Positions 16,973 to 26,179 of a stretch of DNA of 64,000 nucleotides are shown piece by piece. Below the pieces are notes generated by a model. The model was not told the origin of the DNA and made no database searches. It worked only from the letters and a program-made list of their open reading frames with translations. A program made the translations under genes and the position numbers. How positions within the stretch are numbered: position 1 is the first letter of the stretch; the number at the start of each line of letters is the position of its first letter. This stretch comes from Deinococcus sp. LM3. Its GTDB lineage: Bacteria; Deinococcota; Deinococci; Deinococcales; Deinococcaceae. The stretch covers positions 620,001-684,000 of the forward strand of contig NZ_MUFV01000001.1 of the NCBI RefSeq assembly GCF_002017875.1. The letters run 5' to 3'.

Positions 16973-17920
16973 ATGACGGTTCGGGGCATGAAGGGTCGGG
17001 GCGCGGGTGGACGGGGGTGGGCCGGGTTGATCCTGGCCGGATTGCTGGTGGGCTGCGTGCCCGCCCCACTGCGGGCGCAGCCGGATGCCCGGCTGTCCGT
17101 GAGCGCCGCACCGGCCCTGCCCGCCGCGCAGCCCGTGACGGGCGAACAGGGCCTGTACCGCCCGCCGGGTCCGGGGGCACTGCGGGTGCAGTCGGACCGC
17201 GCGGCGTTCCTGACCAGCGTGGTTCTGCCCGCGACGGGCGGGGCGCTGGTGCAGCCGACCGTGCGCGCGGCGGCGGGCGTGCCGGTCACGGTGGCGCTCC
17301 CCGGCACGCTGGGGTTCACGCAGGTGTTCACGGTCGCCAGCCTGGAACCCCTGAACCTGGGGAGCGCGGCGGGCGCACGCAGCGTGTCCGAGGTGGCCCG
17401 CGCCGTCGAGGCGGCGGCGGCCAGCCTGCCGCGCGGGTCTTACACGGTCGCAACGACCGTCTACCGCGTCGAGCCGCTGGGCACGCTGCGGGTGTCGGCG
17501 TCCCCGGCGGGCGCGCAGGTCAGCGTGAACGGCCGCGCGGTCGGCGCGGCGCCCGTCACGTTGACGGACCTGCCGGAGGGGCAGGTGACGGTGGGCGTGT
17601 CGCTGGGCGGTTACCAGCCGTTCACGCAGCGCGTGACGGTGCGCGCCGACGTCACCACCGAGGTCGCGGCGCGACTGCGACCCGTGACCGGCACCCTGAG
17701 CGCGCGCAGCGACGTGCCTGCCAGTGTGCTCGTCGAGGGACAGCCTGTCGGCGCGACCCCGCTGGACCTCGCGGTGCGGCCCGGCGTGTTCTCTGTGAAC
17801 GTGGTTCCCGCCGACCGCGCCCTGAGGGCGCAGAACCTGCTGGTGCGCGTGAACGCCAGCCGCGTGTCGGCGCTGGTGTGCAGCGTCACGGGCGGCCAGT
17901 ACCGCTGCGAGATCCGCTGA
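16973..17920 (+). CDS. PEGA-domain lipoprotein
   Basis: A 315-residue protein. The N-terminal hydrophobic stretch ends in the lipobox LLVGC, indicating lipid anchoring. Residues ~60-165 resemble the DUF4384-type domain seen before PEGA modules (GLYRPPGPGALRVQSDRAAF, LVQPTVRAAAG). Two PEGA repeats follow (~170-240 and ~240-305), recognisable by VSASPAGAQVSVNGRAVGAAPV and DVPASVLVEGQPVGATPLDL. PEGA proteins are surface-layer or envelope components. The start is set by TACGCT (16961-16966) six bases before the ATG; the following gene has its own -10 box. Confidence 0.75.
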   Translation: MTVRGMKGRGAGGRGWAGLILAGLLVGCVPAPLRAQPDARLSVSAAPALPAAQPVTGEQGLYRPPGPGALRVQSDRAAFLTSVVLPATGGALVQPTVRAAAGVPVTVALPGTLGFTQVFTVASLEPLNLGSAAGARSVSEVARAVEAAAASLPRGSYTVATTVYRVEPLGTLRVSASPAGAQVSVNGRAVGAAPVTLTDLPEGQVTVGVSLGGYQPFTQRVTVRADVTTEVAARLRPVTGTLSARSDVPASVLVEGQPVGATPLDLAVRPGVFSVNVVPADRALRAQNLLVRVNASRVSALVCSVTGGQYRCEIR

Positions 17921-18019
17921 CCGGCCCCCGGCGCGGACCGGCTGGCACCGCAGGGGCGTGTTCCCCGTGCGGTTGCGCCTGCGCCGCCTGACGCACGGTC
18001 CCGGTGGCAGGTCAGGCGC

Positions 18020-18025
18020 TACGCT
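18020..18025 (+). promoter_or_regulatory. -10 box of the MBL-fold gene
   Basis: TACGCT ends seven bases before ATG 18033; leaderless layout. Confidence 0.45.
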
Positions 18026-18032
18026 GCCGGGT

Positions 18033-19034
18033 ATGACTGCCGAACCCGCCTCCCCGCTGCTGACCCATGTCCTGGGCGACCTGCACGCCCTTCAGGTCCC
18101 GATCCCGTACCCCATGAAGTACGTGACGGTCCTGATCGACCGGCCAGCGGGGGGGCCGGTCACGATGATCGACACGGCGCTCGACACGCCCGAGGCGCGG
18201 CAGGCCATCGAGGACGGGCTGGGCGCGCTGGGCCTGCACTGGGCGGACGTGGACCGCGTGATCATCACGCACCACCACCCGGATCACTACGGACTGGCGG
18301 GCGTGGTCGAGGAACGCAGCGGCGCGTCCGTGCACATGCTGGACGTCGAGATCGGGCGCGGCGAACGCTACTGGCACCTGTGGGAGGAGTGGCTGCCCGG
18401 CCACCTCAAGCACATGCGCGACCACGGCCTGCCCGCCGAGTCCCTGAACGACATGGGCGCCGACAACCGCCGGGGCCGCGAGCGGGTCCACCCGGCCGCC
18501 CGCGTGCAGCCGCTGCGCGAGGGGCAGCACGTCACGCTCTCGGGCCTGGAATGGGAGGTGCTGTGGCTGCCGGGTCACGCGGACGGGCACCTGGGGCTGT
18601 GGAACGAGCAGCAGAGCGTGCTGATCGCCGGGGACGCCATCCTGCCGCGCATCAGTCCGAACGTGGGCCTGTACGCGTACACCCGCCCGGACCCGCTGGG
18701 CGACTACCTGCAGACGCTGGGGAAACTGGAGGCGCTGAACCCGGCCCGCGCGGTCGTCGGGCATCACGGGCCGGTCATGGAGGGCGTGCAGGCCCGCGCG
18801 CGGGAACTGCGTGGCCATCACCACGAGCGGCTGGATTTCATGAAGGCCGAGGCGGCCCGCGAGGCCCGCAGCGCCTACGACCTGTCGCTGGTCATGTTCA
18901 ACCGCGAACTGAACGTCAGCGGTCGCCGTTTCGCGCTGGCCGAGACGCTGGCGCACCTGGAGCACCTGCGCCTGCTGGGGCAGCTGTACCGCACCTGGAA
19001 CGAACCGCGCGGCGTGTGGCTGTACCACGCGTAA
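18033..19034 (+). CDS. Metallo-beta-lactamase-fold hydrolase
   Basis: A 333-residue cytoplasmic protein. The metal motif HHHPDH is at ~75-80 (ITHHHPDHYGLAG), followed by WLPGHADGHLGL (second His ligand), LIAGDAILP (bridging Asp) and VVGHHGP (last His). The C-terminal ~90 residues form a helical extension (MKAEAAREARSAYDLSLVMF) of the kind described in the LACTB2/glyoxalase-like subgroup. Substrate unknown: glyoxalase II-like thioester hydrolysis or a nuclease activity are the usual possibilities. Confidence 0.85.
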   Translation: MTAEPASPLLTHVLGDLHALQVPIPYPMKYVTVLIDRPAGGPVTMIDTALDTPEARQAIEDGLGALGLHWADVDRVIITHHHPDHYGLAGVVEERSGASVHMLDVEIGRGERYWHLWEEWLPGHLKHMRDHGLPAESLNDMGADNRRGRERVHPAARVQPLREGQHVTLSGLEWEVLWLPGHADGHLGLWNEQQSVLIAGDAILPRISPNVGLYAYTRPDPLGDYLQTLGKLEALNPARAVVGHHGPVMEGVQARARELRGHHHERLDFMKAEAAREARSAYDLSLVMFNRELNVSGRRFALAETLAHLEHLRLLGQLYRTWNEPRGVWLYHA

Positions 19035-19042
19035 GGGTTTCA

Positions 19043-19100
19043 GGTTGATGGTTGATGGATCTGTCCCTCTCCATCAACGTTCAACCATCAACCATCAACC
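19043..19100. repeat. Inverted tandem TTGATGG heptamers (hairpin)
   Basis: GGTTGATGGTTGATGG at 19043-19058 faces CCATCAAC (19071-19078) and TCAACCATCAACCATCAACC (19081-19100). The RNA could form a long hairpin downstream of the MBL gene. There is no T-run, so it may act as an mRNA end or processing structure rather than a classical terminator. Confidence 0.6.
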
Positions 19101-19154
19101 ATTGCCCCCCGTGGACCGTGCCTGACGTGACCGACACCGACCACCGCCGCGCTC

Positions 19155-19160
19155 TATACT
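19155..19160 (+). promoter_or_regulatory. -10 box of the acidic YbjN-like gene
   Basis: TATACT ends seven bases before ATG 19168. Confidence 0.5.
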
Positions 19161-19167
19161 CCAGCGC

Positions 19168-19629
<462 letters not shown>

Positions 19630-19730
19630 CCGGCCGCCAGCGCCCCTGAATCCCGCACGCACACCGCTGCCTTCCTGACTGGGAGCGGCGGTGTGTGTCT
19701 TCTCCCATGGTCCCGTCACGGGCGGGCCGG

Positions 19731-19736
19731 TACGCT
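19731..19736 (+). promoter_or_regulatory. Possible -10 box with 115-base leader
   Basis: TACGCT about 115 bases before the next start codon, which itself has an AGGTGG ribosome binding site. This gene is therefore of leadered type, unlike most neighbours. Confidence 0.35.
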
Positions 19737-19851
19737 GGCAGGGTCAACTTCAGATGCAGGTGCGGCGTCCGTCCGGTCGCTTCCGGGCCGTCCTCTCCCC
19801 CCCTCGGCGGCCCCGTCCCACAGGCGTGCCCGGCACGCGAAGGTGGTTCCC

Positions 19852-20304
19852 ATGACCCGATTCACCGATGGCCGCTCCCCTGATGGCAGCCGGGCCGCGC
19901 GCCCCGCCGCCATGCACCTGACCATGCTCAGTCGCGGGCGGGTGTACGGCCTGTTCCGGTCGCTGGAAGACGTGCAGGGTTGCACGGCGCGGCTGCTGGA
20001 CCTGGGCCTGGCAGGGCAGTCCGTGCAGCTGCTGATGGGCGAGGACGGCGCGGCCGCCCTGGACTGCGACGGCCGCCGCCACGGGCTGTGGGCGCGGCTG
20101 CTGCGGCTGATGCAGGGCATGACCGACGAGCGCGCGCACGTGGAACGCTACGCGGAGGCGCTCGGCTGGGGGGAGATCCTGCTCAGCGTGGACGTGGCCG
20201 GGCAGCCGGGGCAAGTGCCGCAGGTCGCGCAGGCGTTCCGGGAGAGCGGCGCGCACTTCGTGAACCACTACGGCGCGTGGGTGGTCGAGCCGCTCAGCGC
20301 ATAA
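19852..20304 (+). CDS. Small cytoplasmic protein of unknown function
   Basis: A 150-residue protein starting at ATG 19852, which has AGGTGG upstream at good spacing. The core (RVYGLFRSLEDVQGCTARLLDLGL, then a second strand-helix unit WGEILLSVDVAGQPGQVPQVAQAFRES and HFVNHYGAWVVEPLS) resembles the beta-alpha repeats of general-stress YflT/DUF1269-like proteins. Assignment to a named family is not secure. It ends at a strong bidirectional terminator shared with the citrate synthase gene. Confidence 0.6.
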   Translation: MTRFTDGRSPDGSRAARPAAMHLTMLSRGRVYGLFRSLEDVQGCTARLLDLGLAGQSVQLLMGEDGAAALDCDGRRHGLWARLLRLMQGMTDERAHVERYAEALGWGEILLSVDVAGQPGQVPQVAQAFRESGAHFVNHYGAWVVEPLSA

Positions 20305-20324
20305 GCGGCGGGAACGGAACAGGA

Positions 20325-20363
20325 AGAGGGGCCGGCCGCCCTCACGGGTCAGCCGGCCCCTCT
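20325..20363. terminator. Bidirectional terminator
   Basis: AGAGGGGCCGGC (20325-20336) pairs with GCCGGCCCCTCT (20352-20363) between convergent genes. Confidence 0.75.
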
Positions 20364-20373
20364 CACCTGCCGG

Positions 20374-21507
<1,134 letters not shown>

Positions 21508-21591
21508 GATGACCGAGCATACCACCCGGCCGCTTTCCGCCGGGTCCAGCGGACGTTCCCGCCGGGGTGACAGCGCCCGCCCCGCGGGGCC

Positions 21592-21597
21592 TAGAAT
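21592..21597 (+). promoter_or_regulatory. -10 box of tsaB
   Basis: TAGAAT ends eight bases before ATG 21606. Confidence 0.5.
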
Positions 21598-21605
21598 GCC
21601 CGGCG

Positions 21606-22172
21606 ATGAGTACCGCCGCTGCGCCCGCTCCCACCGTGATTCTCGCCCTGGATACCGCCACACCCTGGCTGACGCTGGCCCTGCGCTGGCCGGGCGGCGA
21701 GCGCGTGGTGTCCCGCGAGGTGGGCCGCGCGCACGCCGAACAGCTGCCCGGCGCGGTTGAAGCTCTGTTCGCGGAGGCGGGCCTGCCGCTGCGGGCCGAC
21801 CTGCTGATCATCGGGACCGGCCCCGGCTCTTACACGGGCGTGCGGGTCGGCGCGAGTTACGCGCTGGGCCTCGCGCGGGTGTGGGGCGCGGCGGTGCGCG
21901 GCGTGAGCACCCTGGAGTCCCTGGTGAGCGGCGACGGCCCGCAGGCGGTCTCCATGGACGCCCGCAAGGGCAACGTGTACGGCGCGGCGTACGACGTGCA
22001 GGCCGGCACGGTGACCGGGGTGCGCCACGCACCTGCCAAGCACGCCCTGGAGGACTTCGAGGCCCTGACCGCTCCCCTGCCCCACCACCGCGACCCCGCC
22101 CCGGACGGACTGGCCCTGCTGCGCGCCGGACTGGATCACGGCGTGGACGGCTGGGAACTGGCGTACCTGTAG
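21606..22172 (+). CDS. tsaB: TsaB, tRNA threonylcarbamoyladenosine (t6A) biosynthesis
   Basis: A 188-residue member of the actin-like ATPase fold. VILALDTATPWLTLAL is the first phosphate loop region, and LIIGTGPGSYTGVRVG is the conserved TsaB signature. It partners TsaD and TsaE to make t6A37 on ANN-decoding tRNAs. It is shorter than E. coli TsaB (231), consistent with the compact Gram-positive/Deinococcus form. A 17-bp perfect hairpin lies just after the gene. Confidence 0.92.
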   Translation: MSTAAAPAPTVILALDTATPWLTLALRWPGGERVVSREVGRAHAEQLPGAVEALFAEAGLPLRADLLIIGTGPGSYTGVRVGASYALGLARVWGAAVRGVSTLESLVSGDGPQAVSMDARKGNVYGAAYDVQAGTVTGVRHAPAKHALEDFEALTAPLPHHRDPAPDGLALLRAGLDHGVDGWELAYL

Positions 22173-22197
22173 CGCGGACGGTCATCGCAGGGGATCG

Positions 22198-22240
22198 GGG
22201 GGAGGCGTGGCGTGGAAGTGTCTCACGCCACGCCTCCCCC
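22198..22240 (+). terminator. Perfect 17-bp hairpin after tsaB
   Basis: GGGGGAGGCGTGGCGTG (22198-22214) pairs with CACGCCACGCCTCCCCC (22224-22240). There is no T-run; probable transcript end. Confidence 0.65.
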
Positions 22241-22382
22241 GTCCCCTGCCCCGGCTGTAACCGGGGAGTGACGACTGGCCCGTAGGATGTGCCGGTCAGT
22301 CTCAACCCGTTCTTCCGGCGACCTGTACCGGCTCTCTGGCTGTTCCGGCCCCAGGGTGCGCCGCGCCCTCGTGAGGTCCGTC

Positions 22383-24239
22383 ATGAACCGCGCCGCCCTG
22401 CTGTTCCTTCCGCTGCTGCTGGCTGCCTGCGCGCAGGCTCCTTCTTCCTCTCCTGCGGTTCCTGGGGCGACCGCATCGCTGTCAGGCGCGTACAGCGCCC
22501 AGGCGACCGGAACCACCATCACGGGCAGCGCCACCGGCTCGGGCGTGACCCGCGCCTACACGCTGTACACGCCGCCGATCGGAGCGGGGTCAGCGCGGCC
22601 GCTGGTGGTCATGCTGCACGGCTGCACGCAGTCGGCAGCCGATTTCGCGGCAGGCACCCGCATGAACGACCTCGCGGACACGCAGGGATTCCTGGTGGTG
22701 TACCCCGAGCAGCCCAGCAGCGCCAATCAGAGCCGGTGCTGGAACTGGTTCGAGCCGGCGCACCAGGCGCGCGGGCAGGGCGAACCGGCCGCGATCCGGG
22801 CCGTCGTGGAGGCCGTGAAGGGCCGCGCCAACGTGGACGCCGCGCGGGTGTATGTGGCGGGACTGTCGGCCGGCGCCGCCATGAGCGTGATCATGGGGGC
22901 CACGTACCCGGACGTGTTCAGTGCCGTGGGCGTGGCGTCGGGACTGGAGTTCAAGGCGGCCACGGGTTCTGCTGCGGCGTTCACGGCCATGAGCAGTGGC
23001 GGCCCGGACCCGGACGCGCAGGGCACGGCCGCGTACGGCGCGATGGGCAGCTTCCGGCGGACCGTGCGGACCATCGTGTTTCACGGCAGCAGCGATTACA
23101 CGGTGTCCCCCGTGAACGGTGCTCAGGTGGCGGCGCAGTGGGTGCAGACGAACGACTGGGCCGACGACGGGCAGGACAACGGGAGTCGCAGCGCGGCGCA
23201 GGTCACGACCCGTTCGGGCACGGTCAGTGGCGGCCGGGCGTACAGCGTGAAGTCCTTCGCGGGCGGCGTGGTCGAGCAGTGGTCGGTGACGGGCATGGGG
23301 CACGCCTGGAGTGGCGGGAGTACCGCCGGGTCGTACACGGACCCGAAAGGGCCGGATGCCAGCGCGGAGATGTGGCGCTTCTTCAGTGCGGGCGGCACAG
23401 GTGGAGGAGGCACGACGCCGGACACGACCGCGCCGGTCCTGAGCGTGTCGCCCGCACCGGGCACCTACACGGCGCCGCTGACGGTCACGCTGTCCCTGAA
23501 TGAACCCGGCACGGTGTACGCCACGACGGACGGAAGCGACCCGGCCAGCAGCGCCACGCGGCTCACGCTGGTGGGCGGAGGCAGCCTCACCCTGGGCAGC
23601 AGTGGCACGGTCCGGGCGTCCGCGGTGGACGTGGCCGGGAACGTCTCTGCGACGCAGGCCTCGACGTATACGCTGACGGCCGCGCCAGACACGTCCGTGT
23701 CGTTCAGTTCCGCGGTTTCCCAGGACGGGTACGTGGCGGCGAACACACCGTCCGCCACGACCGGCGGCTACGTGGTGGCGTCCGGCGGGATCGGCGTGGG
23801 CGACAACGCCGACGCTCCGTGGAAGGGGGTGCTGTCGTTCGACACGGCCAGCCTGCCGGACGGGGCGACGGTGACAGGCGCGGTCCTCACGGTGCGCTAC
23901 AGTCTCGCCCCGAACGGGAATCCCTGGGCGGGCGGGGCGGCGCTGCAAGGGGACGTGAAGGGCGGATGCCTGGGCGCGGCCTGCACGCTGGGCACGGATG
24001 ACTTCGCGGCGGCTGTCACGGCGGCGGGAGCGGTCACCTTCAGCGCGCCGGCCGGCACAGGGGTCGGCACGACGCTCAGCGCGCCCCTGAGTCCGGCCGG
24101 TCTGGCGGCCATCGACAGGACCGGCCGCACGCAGGTCCGTCTGTCGTTCGTGGGAGGTGCCGCGCGCAGCAACCGCCTGAGCGATTACCTCACGCTGGGC
24201 GAGGGCGCGCAGGTGACGCTGGCCCTCACCTACCGGTAA
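22383..24239 (+). CDS. Extracellular PHB-depolymerase-family esterase, lipoprotein
   Basis: A 618-residue protein with lipobox LLAAC (Cys16). Residues ~55-340 are an alpha/beta-hydrolase of the esterase PHB family: oxyanion loop MLHGCTQ (78-84), nucleophile Ser162 in AGLSAGAAMS, probable Asp238 (SSDYTV) and His307 (GMGHAWSGG). Residues ~350-435 resemble the chitobiase-type C-terminal module (VYATTDGSDPAS), and ~440-618 a DNRLRE-like carbohydrate/surface module (AVSQDGYVAAN, LSFDTASLPDGATVTGAVL). Probably hydrolyses polyester or acetylated polysaccharide outside the cell; substrate not determinable. Confidence 0.82.
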   Translation: MNRAALLFLPLLLAACAQAPSSSPAVPGATASLSGAYSAQATGTTITGSATGSGVTRAYTLYTPPIGAGSARPLVVMLHGCTQSAADFAAGTRMNDLADTQGFLVVYPEQPSSANQSRCWNWFEPAHQARGQGEPAAIRAVVEAVKGRANVDAARVYVAGLSAGAAMSVIMGATYPDVFSAVGVASGLEFKAATGSAAAFTAMSSGGPDPDAQGTAAYGAMGSFRRTVRTIVFHGSSDYTVSPVNGAQVAAQWVQTNDWADDGQDNGSRSAAQVTTRSGTVSGGRAYSVKSFAGGVVEQWSVTGMGHAWSGGSTAGSYTDPKGPDASAEMWRFFSAGGTGGGGTTPDTTAPVLSVSPAPGTYTAPLTVTLSLNEPGTVYATTDGSDPASSATRLTLVGGGSLTLGSSGTVRASAVDVAGNVSATQASTYTLTAAPDTSVSFSSAVSQDGYVAANTPSATTGGYVVASGGIGVGDNADAPWKGVLSFDTASLPDGATVTGAVLTVRYSLAPNGNPWAGGAALQGDVKGGCLGAACTLGTDDFAAAVTAAGAVTFSAPAGTGVGTTLSAPLSPAGLAAIDRTGRTQVRLSFVGGAARSNRLSDYLTLGEGAQVTLALTYR

Positions 24240-24245
24240 GGGTCA

Positions 24246-24299
24246 CGGGAAGCGGGGCGCAGGAGGCAGTCGACACTGACCTCCGCGCCCCGCTTCCCG
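24246..24299. terminator. Bidirectional terminator
   Basis: CGGGAAGCGGGGCGC-A-GGAGG pairs with CCTCCGCGCCCCGCTTCCCG around a 13-base loop between the convergent esterase and exporter genes. Confidence 0.65.
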
Positions 24300-24310
24300 C
24301 GTCCCTCTGC

Positions 24311-26179
24311 TCAGTCGGCGGCGTCGGCCTGCGCGTACTGGAGGCGGTGGAGGCGGGCGTAGTAGCCGCCCTTTTCGAGCAGCTGGTGGTGGCTGCCCTG
24401 TTCGACGATGCGGCCCCGGCGCATGACGACGATGCGGTCGCAGTGTTCGATGGTGCTGAGGCGGTGGGCGATGATGATGCTGGTGCGGCCCTGCATGACG
24501 CGGGTCAGGGCCTGCTGGATGCGCAGTTCGGTTTCAGTGTCGACGTTGGCGGTGGCCTCGTCGAGGACGAGCAGGATGTCCGGGTTCTGGATCAGGGCGC
24601 GGGCGAAGGCCAGCAGTTGTTTCTGCCCGGTGGACAGGGTCGCGCCGCGTTCGCGGACCTCGGTCTGGTAGCCGTGTTCGAGGCTCAGGATGTAGTCGTG
24701 CACGCCGACGTACCGGCAGGCTTCGATGACGCGTTCGTGGGGGATGTCGGGGTTGTTCAGGGTCAGGTTGCTCTCGATGGTCCCGGCGAACAGGAACACG
24801 TCCTGCAACACGACGCCCACGTGGCGGCGCAGGTCGTGCTGCGCGAGGTCCTTGACGTCGTTGCCGTCCACGTTCACGCTGCCGCGCTGCACGTCGTAGA
24901 AGCGGCTGACGAGGGCGGTGACGCTGGTCTTGCCGGCGCCGGTCGCGCCGACCAGGGCGACGCTCTCGCCGGGGCGGATGTGCAGGTCGATGCCGCGCAG
25001 GATCCAGCGGTCGTCGGTGTCGGGGGTGTCGGCGGTGACGGTCTGGTCGTACGCGAACCACACCTTGCGGAATTCGACGCTGCCCTCGAAGTTCGTGAGG
25101 GTCCGGGCGTCGGGTTTGTCCTTGATGCTCTCCTCGGTGTCCAGCACGCCGAAGATGCGTTCGCTGCTGGCCATGGCCGCCTGGAGGTTGTTGAACACGT
25201 CCGCGAGGTCCTGGATGGGCTGGAACAGCTGCTGCGAGAGCTGCACGAACGCGAACAGCGTGCCCACCGTGATGGCCCCGGCAATGGCGCCGCTGGCGTC
25301 CACGCCCAGGATCTGGCGGGCCGCGAAGTACAGGATCAGCGCGACGGCCACCTGCCCGAGGACCGCCACGACCGGCATGAACAGCGAGAACCATTTCACG
25401 GAGTTCTCGTTGGCGCTCAGCAGGGCGCGGTTGCTGAGGTTGAAGTCCAGGGCGCTGCGGCGTTCGCGGCCGAACAGCTGCACGGTCAGCATGCCCGTGA
25501 TGTTCTCGTTCAGTTTGCTGTTCACGGTGGCCTGCTGCGTGCGGGTCTCGCGGAAGGAGTCGCGCAGGCGGGCGCGGAAGAAGTTGGTCGCCAGGAACAG
25601 GACGGGCAGGACCGTGAACGAGATCAGCGCCAGCTGCCAGTTCACGCTGAGCATGATGACCACGTACACGACGATGATGAAGCTGCTCTGGATCAGGCTC
25701 ACTAGTCCGCCCGTGATGAACTGGTTGATGGCGTCCACGTCGCTGGTGACGCGGGTGATCAGGCGGCCCACCGGGTTCTGGTCGAAGTACGACAGCGGCA
25801 GCCTCTGCAACTTGCCGAACACGTCGGCGCGGATGTCGCGCAGCACGTTCTGGCCCAGGTAGCCGATGGCGAGCGTGAAGGCGTACTGCAGGGCGAACTC
25901 CACGACCTTCAGGCCCATGTACAGCAGGGCTGCGCCGGTCAGGCCGCGCCGCAGCAGGTCGCGGTCCGGTTCGGTGCGCAGCGCCAGCGGCGACAGGTAG
26001 GTGTCGATGGCGTGCCGCTGGATCAGCGCGAACAGTGGCGCGGCCAGCGAGATCAGCAGGGCCAGCAGGACCCCGCCGATCACCAGCGGCAGGTACGGGC
26101 GGACGTAGTGCAGGATGCGGCGGGTCAGCTGGGTGTCGAAGCCTTTCTGGAAGGCGTCGGTAGCGTCGGGGCGGGTCAT
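24311..26179 (-). CDS. ABC exporter subunit, catalytic-Walker B partner
   Basis: A 622-residue fused permease-ATPase. Six transmembrane helices lie within ~25-330. The ATPase domain has Walker A GATGAGKT (411-418), Walker B LLVLDE with catalytic Glu541, H-loop IIIAHRLS, and an altered signature LSTGQ (515-519) instead of LSGGQ. It starts with an ATGA overlap with the preceding gene, and the two form a heterodimer of the TM287/288-BmrCD type. Such exporters pump drugs or lipids. The altered signature would contribute to the non-hydrolysing site with the partner's degenerate Walker B. Confidence 0.9.
   Translation of the reverse strand: MTRPDATDAFQKGFDTQLTRRILHYVRPYLPLVIGGVLLALLISLAAPLFALIQRHAIDTYLSPLALRTEPDRDLLRRGLTGAALLYMGLKVVEFALQYAFTLAIGYLGQNVLRDIRADVFGKLQRLPLSYFDQNPVGRLITRVTSDVDAINQFITGGLVSLIQSSFIIVVYVVIMLSVNWQLALISFTVLPVLFLATNFFRARLRDSFRETRTQQATVNSKLNENITGMLTVQLFGRERRSALDFNLSNRALLSANENSVKWFSLFMPVVAVLGQVAVALILYFAARQILGVDASGAIAGAITVGTLFAFVQLSQQLFQPIQDLADVFNNLQAAMASSERIFGVLDTEESIKDKPDARTLTNFEGSVEFRKVWFAYDQTVTADTPDTDDRWILRGIDLHIRPGESVALVGATGAGKTSVTALVSRFYDVQRGSVNVDGNDVKDLAQHDLRRHVGVVLQDVFLFAGTIESNLTLNNPDIPHERVIEACRYVGVHDYILSLEHGYQTEVRERGATLSTGQKQLLAFARALIQNPDILLVLDEATANVDTETELRIQQALTRVMQGRTSIIIAHRLSTIEHCDRIVVMRRGRIVEQGSHHQLLEKGGYYARLHRLQYAQADAAD

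Noticed and set aside
19693..19851. N-terminal extension of the 150-residue protein starting at 19852
   Set aside because: The upstream in-frame sequence is Ser/Arg/Pro-rich, includes a promoter-like TACGCT, and the RBS is placed for ATG 19852.
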